Of a stretch of DNA of 64,000 bases, positions 1 through 7,161 are shown piece after piece (position 1 is the first letter of the stretch; the number at the start of each line of letters is the position of its first letter). Under the pieces are notes generated by a model that searched no databases, was not told where the DNA came from, and saw only the letters and a list, made by a program, of their open reading frames with translations. Source of the DNA: Sphingomonas sp. (GTDB taxonomy: Bacteria > Pseudomonadota > Alphaproteobacteria > Sphingomonadales > Sphingomonadaceae); the NCBI GenBank assembly GCA_003248865.1, contig QFPK01000017.1, positions 6,907-70,906 on the forward strand, read 5' to 3'. Both the position numbers and the translations under genes were made by a program.

Positions 1-1
1 C

Positions 2-1249
2 GCAGCGGATCGCGCCCGCATCCTGAGGCGCTGGTTCGATCTGGTGATGGCGCACCAGGAGGATCTGGCGATGATCCTGACGCGCGAGCAGGGCAAGTCG
101 CTGGCAGAGGCGCGGGGCGAGATCGCCTATGCCGCCTCCTTCATCGAGTGGTTCGGTGAAGAGGCCAAGCGGGTCTATGGCGAAACCATCCCCGCCCACC
201 GGGCCGACAGCCGGATCGTGGTGATCCGCCAGCCGGTGGGGGTGGTGGCGGCGATCACGCCATGGAATTTCCCGGCCGCCATGATCACGCGCAAGGCCGC
301 GCCCGCGCTGGCTGCCGGCTGCACCATGGTGCTAAAGCCCGCCACTCAGACCCCGCTGACGGCGCTGGCGCTGGCGGTTCTGGCCGAGCGGGCCGGTGTT
401 CCCGCCGGCGTGCTGAACGTGGTGACGGGTTCGTCGCGGGTGATCGGTGCCGAACTGACCGGCAGCAGCGTGGTGCGCAAGCTGAGCTTCACCGGCTCGA
501 CCGAAGTGGGCAAGACGCTGATGGCGCAATGCGCCCCCACCATGAAGAAGCTGTCGATGGAACTGGGGGGCAACGCCCCCTTCATCGTGTTCGCCGATGC
601 CGATCTGGATGCAGCGGTGGAGGGCGCCATCGCCTCCAAGTTCCGCAACAGCGGGCAGACTTGTGTGTGCGTGAACCGGATCTTCGTGGCGCGGGACGTG
701 GCGGACGCTTTCTCGGCAAAACTGTCCGCGGCGGTGGCGAAGCTGCGCGTGGGGCCGGGCGCTGCCGAAGGCACCACGCAGGGGCCGCTGATCGACGGTT
801 CGGCCGTTTCCAAGGTGGAGGAACATATCGCCGACGCGCTTGCGAAGGGCGCGACCCTGCTGGCCGGCGGGCATCGCCATCCGTTGGGACACAGCTTCTT
901 CGAGCCGACCGTGCTGACGGGCTGCACCCCCGCAATGGCGGTGGCGAAGGAGGAGACCTTCGGCCCGCTGGCACCGTTGTTCTTGTTCGACACCGAGCAG
1001 GAGGCACTGGCGATGGCCAATGACACCGAGGTAGGGCTGGCGGGCTACTTCTACACCCGCGACCTGTCGCGAGCCTGGCGTGTGGCGGAGGCGCTGGAAG
1101 TGGGGATGGTGGGCATCAATACCGGCCTGATTTCTACGGAAGTGGCGCCGTTCGGCGGGATCAAGGAATCCGGCATGGGCCGCGAGGGATCGCGCCATGG
1201 AATGGAGGACTATCTGGAGATGAAGTATCTCTGCATGGCCGGGATCTGA
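2..1249 (+). CDS. gabD: Succinate-semialdehyde dehydrogenase, 5'-truncated by window edge
   Basis: NAD(P)-dependent aldehyde dehydrogenase that oxidises succinic semialdehyde to succinate at the end of the GABA shunt. The reading frame is open from base 2, so the N-terminus lies outside the window. Visible family marks are the substrate-channel motif PWNFP, the cofactor-binding FTGSTEVGK, the general-base glutamate in ELGGN, and the catalytic cysteine in SGQTCVC. The C-terminal [16 protein letters not shown] resembles GabD proteins more than generic aldehyde dehydrogenases. About 415 residues are present where GabD usually has about 480. Another semialdehyde specificity cannot be excluded. 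Confidence 0.85.
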   Translation, partial: AADRARILRRWFDLVMAHQEDLAMILTREQGKSLAEARGEIAYAASFIEWFGEEAKRVYGETIPAHRADSRIVVIRQPVGVVAAITPWNFPAAMITRKAAPALAAGCTMVLKPATQTPLTALALAVLAERAGVPAGVLNVVTGSSRVIGAELTGSSVVRKLSFTGSTEVGKTLMAQCAPTMKKLSMELGGNAPFIVFADADLDAAVEGAIASKFRNSGQTCVCVNRIFVARDVADAFSAKLSAAVAKLRVGPGAAEGTTQGPLIDGSAVSKVEEHIADALAKGATLLAGGHRHPLGHSFFEPTVLTGCTPAMAVAKEETFGPLAPLFLFDTEQEALAMANDTEVGLAGYFYTRDLSRAWRVAEALEVGMVGINTGLISTEVAPFGGIKESGMGREGSRHGMEDYLEMKYLCMAGI

Positions 1250-1336
1250 ACCGGCGGGCTGTCGCCCCAGGTCAATCCAATGTCGTTGCAGCCGGGGCCG
1301 GTGGCGCTAGCGTGAGCAGCCAAAGGACAGGAAGCA

Positions 1337-1558
1337 GTGCGGATGGCAGACGACGACAATGCGTGTGACGGGCTGAGGTTCGAGCTGGACGGCGGCGTCG
1401 CGCTTCTCACGCTGGACCAGTCGGATCGCGGCAATGCGCCGGATCCGGCACTGCTCGCGGCGCTGGATCTGGCCTGGCGACGGGTGGACGATGACCCCGG
1501 GATCCGGGTCACAATCATCACCGGCGCGATAGCCGCTGCTGACCTCAGCGGGCCGTGA
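1337..1558 (+). pseudogene. Truncated enoyl-CoA hydratase (crotonase) fragment
   Basis: About 70 residues matching the N-terminus of crotonase-family proteins: LRFELDGGVALLTL, then NAPDPALLAALD, then IRVTIITGA. The frame stops soon afterwards, just where the oxyanion-hole region (GxxFxAGADL in the family) should begin; ADLSGP may be a leftover of it after a deletion. Starts are GTG 1337 or ATG 1343 behind a purine-rich stretch. The 3' end overlaps the convergent secreted-protein gene. Normal family length is about 260 residues, so this is a gene remnant, unlike the intact crotonase at 39567-40346. Confidence 0.6.
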
Positions 1559-1985
1559 CACTATCGGCGAAGCACCGTGCAAGCGTGGGCGGCGCACCGA
1601 TACCCTCCGCCCAGCTGATCAGTTCTTTCCGGTCATCCGGTGTGGCCCAGCCTCCCCAGACACCCTTGAACTGCTTTGTCTTCCTGTCCGACAGGAAGAA
1701 CATCATGCCGTTCTCAGAAACCGGTGTGGAGATGTAGACCGCGCTCCAGGCACCAGACTGCATATATTGTCGGATCTTCACATCCTTTGGGCGGATCTTT
1801 GCTGTCATCGCATCCGCAGCCAGTCGCGCATATTCCGATGATTGCTGCGGCGTGAGCCGGGTATCGAGCGTCTTGCAGCCAGCAATGGCCCCGGCAGAAG
1901 CGGATGGCGCAATCGCCATCACGATAAAAGTGGCGAGCCACGCAATCCTGACACCACTCTTCACAGGCACATGCTGGCACGTCAT
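1545..1985 (-). CDS. Small secreted hypothetical protein
   Basis: I do not recognise a family. Starting at ATG 1985, with GGCGGGA just upstream and 13 bp after the stop of the preceding gene, the product is 146 residues. A hydrophobic segment around VRIAWLATFIVMAIA followed by SASAG fits a Sec signal peptide, so the mature protein is probably periplasmic or exported. The mature part has two cysteines (GCKTL near its start, ARCFAD near its end) that could form a disulfide. It contains a QQSSEYARLAADAM helix and a strand-rich VYISTPVSENGMMFF. A longer start at 2033 would overlap the upstream gene and is less likely. It appears co-transcribed with the gene at 1999-2319. Confidence 0.6.
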   Translation of the reverse strand: MTCQHVPVKSGVRIAWLATFIVMAIAPSASAGAIAGCKTLDTRLTPQQSSEYARLAADAMTAKIRPKDVKIRQYMQSGAWSAVYISTPVSENGMMFFLSDRKTKQFKGVWGGWATPDDRKELISWAEGIGAPPTLARCFADSVTAR

Positions 1986-1998
1986 CGTCCCGCCGATC

Positions 1999-2319
1999 TC
2001 ACGGAAGCTGGGCGATAATGAAGCTGACTTCATAGTCGTGGCCAGGATACTGGGAGATCACCGCGGCACGATACTGGTCTGCGCTGATCTGCTTCCTGTA
2101 AAGCTGGTGCGTCAGGTCCATGAAGGCCTTGGTCTGCGCTTCAGTATCGAGCGGGATGCGATTGTATTTGGGATCCGCAGAGGCAGCCTTGCCCAAAGCG
2201 ACCAGCCACTCATTATAGCCATCTTCCTTCCCGGACGCCCGGGCTGCACCAGGCGGAATGGCCACCGCCCCAGCCAGCGTCATCGTCCCGATCAATCCGG
2301 CCGCCAACATCCTGCGCAT
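1999..2319 (-). CDS. Small secreted hypothetical protein, first gene of a two-gene unit
   Basis: Unrecognised 106-residue protein. The start at ATG 2319 is supported by a GGAG ribosome-binding site ending six bases upstream. A longer in-frame start at 2403 would read through this site and lacks one. The N-terminus MRRMLAAGLIGTMTLAG then GAARASG is a clear signal peptide. The mature region is helical and charged, with LDTEAQTKAFMDLTHQLYRK and DQYRAAVISQYPG. It is followed after 13 bp by the second secreted protein gene, so the two probably act together in the periplasm. No function is assigned. Confidence 0.6.
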   Translation of the reverse strand: MRRMLAAGLIGTMTLAGAVAIPPGAARASGKEDGYNEWLVALGKAASADPKYNRIPLDTEAQTKAFMDLTHQLYRKQISADQYRAAVISQYPGHDYEVSFIIAQLP

Positions 2320-2806
2320 CACAATCTCCATATCTATAAGCTCACCGAAAAACTCGAGGCAGCTGCCGGGAATGCAATATTGAGGTGTCGCAGACTGAAA
2401 CATCCGGAGCCCTAGGCTGCAGCAATAAATTGCGGATCTGTCCGGCTCACGGATGGAGTCCGTTCACAACAGCAATATCAATCAATTCACCTGGTTCGAG
2501 TCGTCTAGTCCCAAGCCGATGTTAGTTCCCTGAACGCCATCGCCGGAAGGTCCTGCACACTCCAATTCCATCAGATTTCATAAAGAAGTCAGTTTCTTGT
2601 TAGTGATCTTTCGCGATTGTCTCACCCGAGGCGCGAAAACACCCGCTGACGTTAGGCTCCATCGCCCTGTCTGGTGTCGGACTCATCCGTGCGATTGCAG
2701 TGTGCGCGGCCAGTTTACGACCGCCGATGGCTATGGCGCAGCGCTATGAAACACATTACCGAGCGCGAATGCAGAGCATCGGTCGCCCCCCCCATTCGCC
2801 CTTGGA
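2320..2806. other. Intergenic region, no gene seen
   Basis: Divergent gap between the small secreted-protein pair and the MFS gene. No convincing ORF on either strand. It is more AT-rich than its surroundings, especially around 2450-2620. It contains a run of eight cytosines at 2786-2793, 13 bp upstream of the MFS start. Promoters for both directions must lie here, but I cannot point to a good -35/-10 pair. Confidence 0.5.
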
Positions 2807-4009
2807 GTGCGGGAATTGAAGCGATCCTCGGTCGTCATCATCTGTGGCGCGATCATCGTAACTCTCTCGATGGGTATCCGGCAGGCCTTCGGGCTGTTCT
2901 TGCCGCAGATGAGCGCGGAACTGGATATCAGCCGCGCCACCTTCGGGTTGGCTCTGGCGATCCAGAATCTGATGTTCGGGCTCGTGCAGCCCTTCGTTGG
3001 TGCCATTGCAGACAAGCATGGTGCGGGGCGCGTCGTCGCGTTCGGCGCGCTGCTTTATGCGGCAGGGCTGGTGGCGGCTGCCATGGTCAGCAGTGCCATC
3101 GGCCTGCATCTTTCGCTGGGCGTGGCAATCGGGATGGCGCTGTCGGCGACGACGTTTGTCGTCGTGCTGGGCGTGGTGGGCAGGGTGGTTCCACCGGATC
3201 AACGCAGCCTCAGCTTCGGGATCGTCACGGCGGGCGGCTCCTTGGGGCAATTCCTGGTGGTGCCGGCTGGGCAGATGCTGCTCAGCGAGTTCGGCTATCG
3301 GATGGCGCTGATCGTCATGGCGGGGCTGGTGGCGGCCTGCATTCCGCTGGCGCGGGGGCTGGCGGGCAAGCCGGCCGAGTATTCTGCCGCCGGAGACGTG
3401 GCGCAGAGCCTGCCGGATGCGTTGCGGGAAGCCGCTGGAAGCGGCAGCTACTGGCTGCTGAACGGCGGCTTTTTTGTCTGCGGTTTCCACATCGCCTTCA
3501 TCGCCACCCACTTCCCCGCCTATCTGAACGACCATGGCCTCGGCCTGCAGATCGGCGCCACCGCGCTGGCGCTGGTGGGGCTGTTCAACATCTTCGGCTC
3601 CTATACCTTCGGTGTCTCTGGGGACAGATTTCGCAAGAAGTGGCTGCTCAGCGGCATTTATGGCACGCGGGCTATTGTGATCGGCCTATTCCTGCTGGCT
3701 CCACTCAGCAGTGCGACTGCACTCATTTTCGCAGCCGCGATGGGTTTCCTGTGGCTTGGCACGGTGCCACTCACCAGCGGGTTGGTCGGGCAGATTTTCG
3801 GGATCCGTTATCTCTCCACACTCTATGGCATCGTGTTCCTCAGCCATCAGATCGGCAGTTTCTTCGGCGCTTGGGCGGCGGGCCTCCTTTATGATCGCAC
3901 AGGCAGTTACGACATCGCCTGGGGCGTTTCCATCGCGCTTGGGATCGCGGCAATGCTGCTGAACCTTCCGATCCGCGACCGGCCCGTTCCAAGGTTGCTC
4001 GCGGCATGA
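2807..4009 (+). CDS. MFS transporter, 12 TM
   Basis: Inner-membrane secondary transporter of the major facilitator superfamily, about 400 residues. Motifs include GIRQAFGLFLPQMS at the end of TM1, the loop 2-3 signature seen as GAIADKHGAGRVV, and a second half beginning near YWLLNGGFFVCGFHIAF. It most resembles the monocarboxylate/oxalate-formate branch, but the substrate cannot be read from sequence. GTG 2807 gives 400 residues. TTG 2816 gives 397 and has GGAG eight bases upstream, so it is a real alternative. The stop overlaps the start of the 41-codon ORF at 4006 as ATGA. Confidence 0.8.
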   Translation: MRELKRSSVVIICGAIIVTLSMGIRQAFGLFLPQMSAELDISRATFGLALAIQNLMFGLVQPFVGAIADKHGAGRVVAFGALLYAAGLVAAAMVSSAIGLHLSLGVAIGMALSATTFVVVLGVVGRVVPPDQRSLSFGIVTAGGSLGQFLVVPAGQMLLSEFGYRMALIVMAGLVAACIPLARGLAGKPAEYSAAGDVAQSLPDALREAAGSGSYWLLNGGFFVCGFHIAFIATHFPAYLNDHGLGLQIGATALALVGLFNIFGSYTFGVSGDRFRKKWLLSGIYGTRAIVIGLFLLAPLSSATALIFAAAMGFLWLGTVPLTSGLVGQIFGIRYLSTLYGIVFLSHQIGSFFGAWAAGLLYDRTGSYDIAWGVSIALGIAAMLLNLPIRDRPVPRLLAA

Positions 4010-4131
4010 ACGAGCGGACTCACATTGCCCTAATCTCGGTTGCGGCCTTGGCCATGTTGGGCGGTGTCTCCCTGTGGCTGCACTGGGGAGCGCTGATCAA
4101 CATGGCCGATCTTGCTTCATGGTGCGGCTGA
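4006..4131 (+). CDS. 41-residue single-TM peptide coupled to the MFS gene
   Basis: A short frame starting at ATG 4006 inside the ATGA overlap with the MFS stop codon, ending TGA 4129-4131. It encodes a charged N-terminus (MNERTH) followed by one strongly hydrophobic segment, IALISVAALAMLGGVSLWL, then a short tail ending WCG. The composition is what a small bitopic membrane protein should have, and the overlap implies translational coupling. Inference: an accessory or stabilising subunit of the transporter. No homologue is known to me, so expression and function are open. Confidence 0.5.
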   Translation: MNERTHIALISVAALAMLGGVSLWLHWGALINMADLASWCG

Positions 4132-4276
4132 CATAGAGTGGGGAATTGCAGGCTATCTACCCGTGGGAATTTTTGAGCGGGACCACGCGGCCGCACTCAT
4201 TGTGAGTTCGCCTGGCGGCCTTCCTGTTTAAAGCTCCACACACTCTGTGACCAATTTTAGGTTCGGGGCTCGTTGA
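4132..4276. other. Short gap, nothing identified
   Basis: No ORF, repeat or terminator could be supported between the 41-codon ORF and the integrase remnant. Confidence 0.4.
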
Positions 4277-4534
4277 TCAGAGCCAGAAGATGGCGACAGC
4301 AGAGAAAACAGCTGGCCGCTCGGGCTGCCGTGAGCCGTCGTGCATCCGGATCGGACGGATTTCCCGATTGGTCCGCAGCGTGAGCTCCGGCAGCATTTCC
4401 TTCGCGGTGTCCCGGTCTTTGGTCCTCAGAAAAACCATCCACTCTGTGCGAGGATGGAACCATGCTTGAAGCTCTTTCGGGATAGGACGGCGGAAATAAT
4501 AAGTGCTTCCGCGCTTCGCTAAATAGGTGCGCAT
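4277..4534 (-). pseudogene. Tyrosine integrase N-terminal remnant next to tRNA-Met
   Basis: From ATG 4534 the product reads MRTYLAKRGSTYYFRRPIP, then ELQAWF, then RTKDRDTAK. This is the typical N-terminal SAM-like/DUF6538 region of phage and island integrases (pattern YL.KRG..YYFRR.IP). It ends after about 85 residues, whereas complete integrases have about 350-450 and carry the R-H-R-Y catalytic set, all of which is missing. It lies about 95 bp from the 3' end of tRNA-Met and is transcribed away from it, the usual int/tRNA arrangement. It is best read as the scar of a lost element. Confidence 0.65.
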
Positions 4535-4628
4535 GACGTTGTTCCCATTGTTACGAATGTAACACGCGGCCGTCAATAAGTGCTTGTTTTCCAGCAATCT
4601 TTCACCAGTTCAGTGGCTTGGATTGCTA

Positions 4629-4705
4629 TGGTGGCGGGGGCGGGACTTGAACCCGCGGCCTCAGGGTTATGAATCCTGTGCTCTAACCAGCTGAGCTACC
4701 CCGCC
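4629..4705 (-). tRNA. tRNA-Met (anticodon CAU)
   Basis: The reverse strand folds as a full cloverleaf. The acceptor arm GGCGGGG pairs with CCCCGCC, with discriminator A and an encoded CCA at 4629-4631. The D arm is GCTCAGCTGGTTAGAGC, the anticodon loop is TTCATAA with anticodon CAU, and the T arm is GCGGGTTCAAGTCCCGC. Length 77 nt. CAU could also mark a lysidine-modified tRNA-Ile. The first pair is a normal G-C, so it is not initiator tRNA; elongator Met is the most likely identity. Confidence 0.93.
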
Positions 4706-4724
4706 AGCTGTGCGCGAGGCCGGG

Positions 4725-4753
4725 CGGATAGCCGCCCGGCGGGCGTCGGTCAA
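4725..4753 (-). promoter_or_regulatory. Candidate sigma-70 promoter of tRNA-Met
   Basis: Reading the minus strand, a -35 of TTGACC (4753-4748) and a -10 of TATCCG (4730-4725) are separated by exactly 17 bp. The expected transcript start is 10-15 bp before the tRNA 5' end. A perfect 9-bp inverted repeat (GCCGGGCGG 4719-4727, CCGCCCGGC 4732-4740) covers the -10 and half the spacer. Confidence 0.5.
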
Positions 4754-4790
4754 CCGAACAAATCAGTTCTTCCGTCGGGGGCACAACGTC

Positions 4791-5405
4791 CTAGCCGGCG
4801 GAGGCAACCCAGGCCGCCACGTCGGCCGCGAGCAGGTTGGCAGCCGCATTCAGCCCTGCCGCCACTGCGGGACCCTCCACAGCCGGAAGATCGGCTTCAC
4901 GCTCGAACCGGCGCTGGCGCAGGCCTGTGGGGCCGGCCAGCGTGGCGTCGTAGCGCACCACAACCTTCGGTGCGCCGCGCACATCCACGCCAAAGGCCTG
5001 CAATTGCCCCGTCAGCCGTCGCCCGCCCGATTGCCCGGAGGAGCGCAGGTCGATCACGGGCTGCCCCGCCTGCACCAGCAGGTCGGCCAGCAGGCGCTGG
5101 AACAGCCGGTTGGGTTGCTCGCTCCACTGCGCGGCCTTCACATACTGGATTGCCGTGTCAGACACTGTCACGGGGATACGCAGTGTCTGCAGGGCGCCCG
5201 GAACGGTCGGAGTGTCCACGGAGACCGCCCTGGCAAGATCTACCGGCACCAACCCGGCCGGAACGGATGAGGGCGGGGCGGCCGACAGGGTATAGACGGA
5301 ATCAGGGGCGGGGGCGTTGCCGCCGATCTTCACCAGCGGCCCGCAGGCCGCGAGCAGCACAAGCGGGGCACACAACAGCGCGGAGAGCCGCATCGTTCGG
5401 GTCAT
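4791..5405 (-). CDS. ABC-type transport auxiliary lipoprotein (Mla-like system)
   Basis: Outer-membrane-directed lipoprotein of 204 residues. The lipobox is LLAACG at about residues 17-22, so the mature protein starts at an acylated cysteine. The rest fits the family of lipoproteins that accompany MCE/MlaD transporters (PqiC-like, DUF330): an SVYTLSA strand early on, then IQYVKAAQWSEQPNRLFQ. Its ATG overlaps the mlaD-like stop by four bases (ATGA), making it the last gene of the lipid-transport operon. It probably anchors the system at the outer membrane or helps load substrate. Confidence 0.8.
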   Translation of the reverse strand: MTRTMRLSALLCAPLVLLAACGPLVKIGGNAPAPDSVYTLSAAPPSSVPAGLVPVDLARAVSVDTPTVPGALQTLRIPVTVSDTAIQYVKAAQWSEQPNRLFQRLLADLLVQAGQPVIDLRSSGQSGGRRLTGQLQAFGVDVRGAPKVVVRYDATLAGPTGLRQRRFEREADLPAVEGPAVAAGLNAAANLLAADVAAWVASAG

Positions 5406-6358
5406 TTCTTCTGGCCCTCCGGCTGGTAATCGGGAAGCGGGCGGCCGCCGGTCAGGGTCGCCAGCGGGTCTTCGTCCAGCTTGGCGGCGAGCGCGCCCAT
5501 CTGCTGGCTCACGTCGCGAAGGTCGCTCACCAGCTGATTCACTTGCGGCACCGTCTGGGTGGAGAGGTTGTTGACGCCCGGCTCGGCGGCGGCGGCCAGT
5601 TTGTCCACCCGTTGCAACGTTGCCTCCGCCGTCGTGATCGCGCGCTTTAGTTCGGCGATGGCGGGCTTGCCCTGATCGTTCAGCAGCGCATTGGTGGTGG
5701 CACTGGTTTCCGCCAGGCTGTCGGCGGCACGGGTCGCGGCCTTCAGCGTCTGCTCGGCCTCCCGCACGGCGGCGCGGATCGCCGGGCCTTCGGCCGAAAC
5801 CTCGCCTGAGATCTTGTCCAGATTGTCGATCAGGCCCGCGAACTTCGTCCGGTTCTCGTCTGAAAACACCTCGTTCAGCCGGGCGAGCAGGGTGGAGGCG
5901 CGCTCGATCACCTGAGGTGCAGTTTCCAGCAGCTGCCCCAGCCCGCCCTGGGTCGCCGGGATTACGGGCACACCATAAGGTCCCGGCTCCGTCAGCGGCT
6001 TCTGCCCCTTCATGCTGCCGGACAGCTGCACTTCGGTGACTCCGGTGAAGCCCACCGAATTCAGGCTGGCCGTGGTGCCTTCCAGCACGGGAGTCGTCGG
6101 CTGCAGCTCCACCCGCACGCGAATGAACTGCGGCGTTTCCGGCATCAGTGCGATCTGCCGCACCTGCCCGACCGGCACGCCCGAGAAGGACACGTTGGAG
6201 CCGACCGTCAGCCCCGCGACTGACTGGGCGAAGAAGATGTCATATTCCGCCTTCTCCTCCCGGGAGAAGCGGGCGAGCCACAACACGAAGGCGAACAGCG
6301 ACACCACCAGCAGGAAGGTGATGGCGCCGACGAGCACATGGGACTGCCGCCGTTCCAT
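5402..6358 (-). CDS. mlaD: MlaD-family MCE-domain protein
   Basis: Inner-membrane-anchored, periplasmic substrate-binding component of an Mla-type phospholipid transporter, 318 residues. After MERRQSHVLVG comes one transmembrane helix (about residues 10-30). An MCE domain follows (AGLTVGSNVSFSGVPVGQV, then VELQPTTPVLEGTTASL), and then a long helical, coiled-coil-like C-terminal half that would form the tunnel or barrel extension. ATG 6358 is chosen because it overlaps the ATPase stop as TGATG. A 27-codon upstream extension would lie inside the ATPase gene. Confidence 0.85.
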   Translation of the reverse strand: MERRQSHVLVGAITFLLVVSLFAFVLWLARFSREEKAEYDIFFAQSVAGLTVGSNVSFSGVPVGQVRQIALMPETPQFIRVRVELQPTTPVLEGTTASLNSVGFTGVTEVQLSGSMKGQKPLTEPGPYGVPVIPATQGGLGQLLETAPQVIERASTLLARLNEVFSDENRTKFAGLIDNLDKISGEVSAEGPAIRAAVREAEQTLKAATRAADSLAETSATTNALLNDQGKPAIAELKRAITTAEATLQRVDKLAAAAEPGVNNLSTQTVPQVNQLVSDLRDVSQQMGALAAKLDEDPLATLTGGRPLPDYQPEGQKK

Positions 6359-7161
6359 CAGCCGACCTCCAGCGGGGCGTGGTGCTGGGCGATGGCAGCC
6401 GCCCGGCCGCGCGGGCCCGAGAAATACTCCTGCACCCACGGATGGTCGAAGCGGGAAAGCTCCGCGACGCTGCCACAGGCGATGATGCGTTTTTCGGCGA
6501 TCACAGCCACCCGGTCGCAGATGGCGTGCAGCGTGTCGAGATCATGCGTGATCAGAAACACCGTCAACTGCATGGTTTCGGCCAGTGTGCGGATCAGCGT
6601 GTCGAAGCCGTCAGCCGCAATCGGGTCCAGCCCGGCGGTGGGTTCGTCCAGGAACAACAGCTTCGGGTCCAGCGCCAGCGCCCGGGCCAGCGCGGCGCGC
6701 TTCTTCATCCCGCCGGACAGTTCGGATGGATATTTCGGCCCGGCTTCGGGCGGCAGGCCCACCATCGCCACCTTGTAACCCGCGATCTCGTCCATCAGCT
6801 GGTCCGACAGGGTGAAATACTCCCTCAGCGGCACCTCGATATTCTCCGCCACAGTCAGCCCGGAGAACAGTGCGCCGCCCTGGAACAATACCCCCCATTG
6901 CCGGGTCAGTTCCTGATTCTGCGTGGTCTCGCCCCCGGTCACGCGCTGGCCCAGCACGTCGATTTCGCCTTCGGCCGGGGTCTGCAACCCGATGATGGAG
7001 CGCATCAGCACCGATTTGCCGGTACCGGATCCGCCCACCACACCCAGAATCTCGCCCGGGCGCACATCCAGATCCAGACCATCATGCACGGTCTGATCGC
7101 CGAAGCGGTTCACCAGCCCACGCACCCGGATCACCGGCTGTTCATCCCCATGCACGCTCAT
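6358..7161 (-). CDS. mlaF: Mla-type ABC transporter ATPase
   Basis: Cytoplasmic ATPase, 267 residues, driving lipid movement between the membranes. It has Walker A GGSGTGKS (residues 43-50), signature SELSGGMKKR, Walker B LLFLDEPTAGLDP and the switch histidine in LITHDLD. The C-terminal tail after EYFSGPRGR is typical of MlaF. The start overlaps the permease stop by one base and the stop overlaps mlaD, so the three proteins are translated as a coupled unit. Confidence 0.9.
   Translation of the reverse strand: MSVHGDEQPVIRVRGLVNRFGDQTVHDGLDLDVRPGEILGVVGGSGTGKSVLMRSIIGLQTPAEGEIDVLGQRVTGGETTQNQELTRQWGVLFQGGALFSGLTVAENIEVPLREYFTLSDQLMDEIAGYKVAMVGLPPEAGPKYPSELSGGMKKRAALARALALDPKLLFLDEPTAGLDPIAADGFDTLIRTLAETMQLTVFLITHDLDTLHAICDRVAVIAEKRIIACGSVAELSRFDHPWVQEYFSGPRGRAAAIAQHHAPLEVG

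Noticed and set aside
1530..1600. A second copy of the tRNA-Met 3' end at the crotonase break, as an island boundary
   Set aside because: The tRNA 3' sequence (TTCAAGTCCCGCC and neighbours) does not recur there or elsewhere in the accessory patch.
2674..3894. Long plus-strand frame overlapping the MFS gene in another frame
   Set aside because: The translation is Arg/Gly/Ala-rich without domains, the typical shadow of a GC-rich gene.
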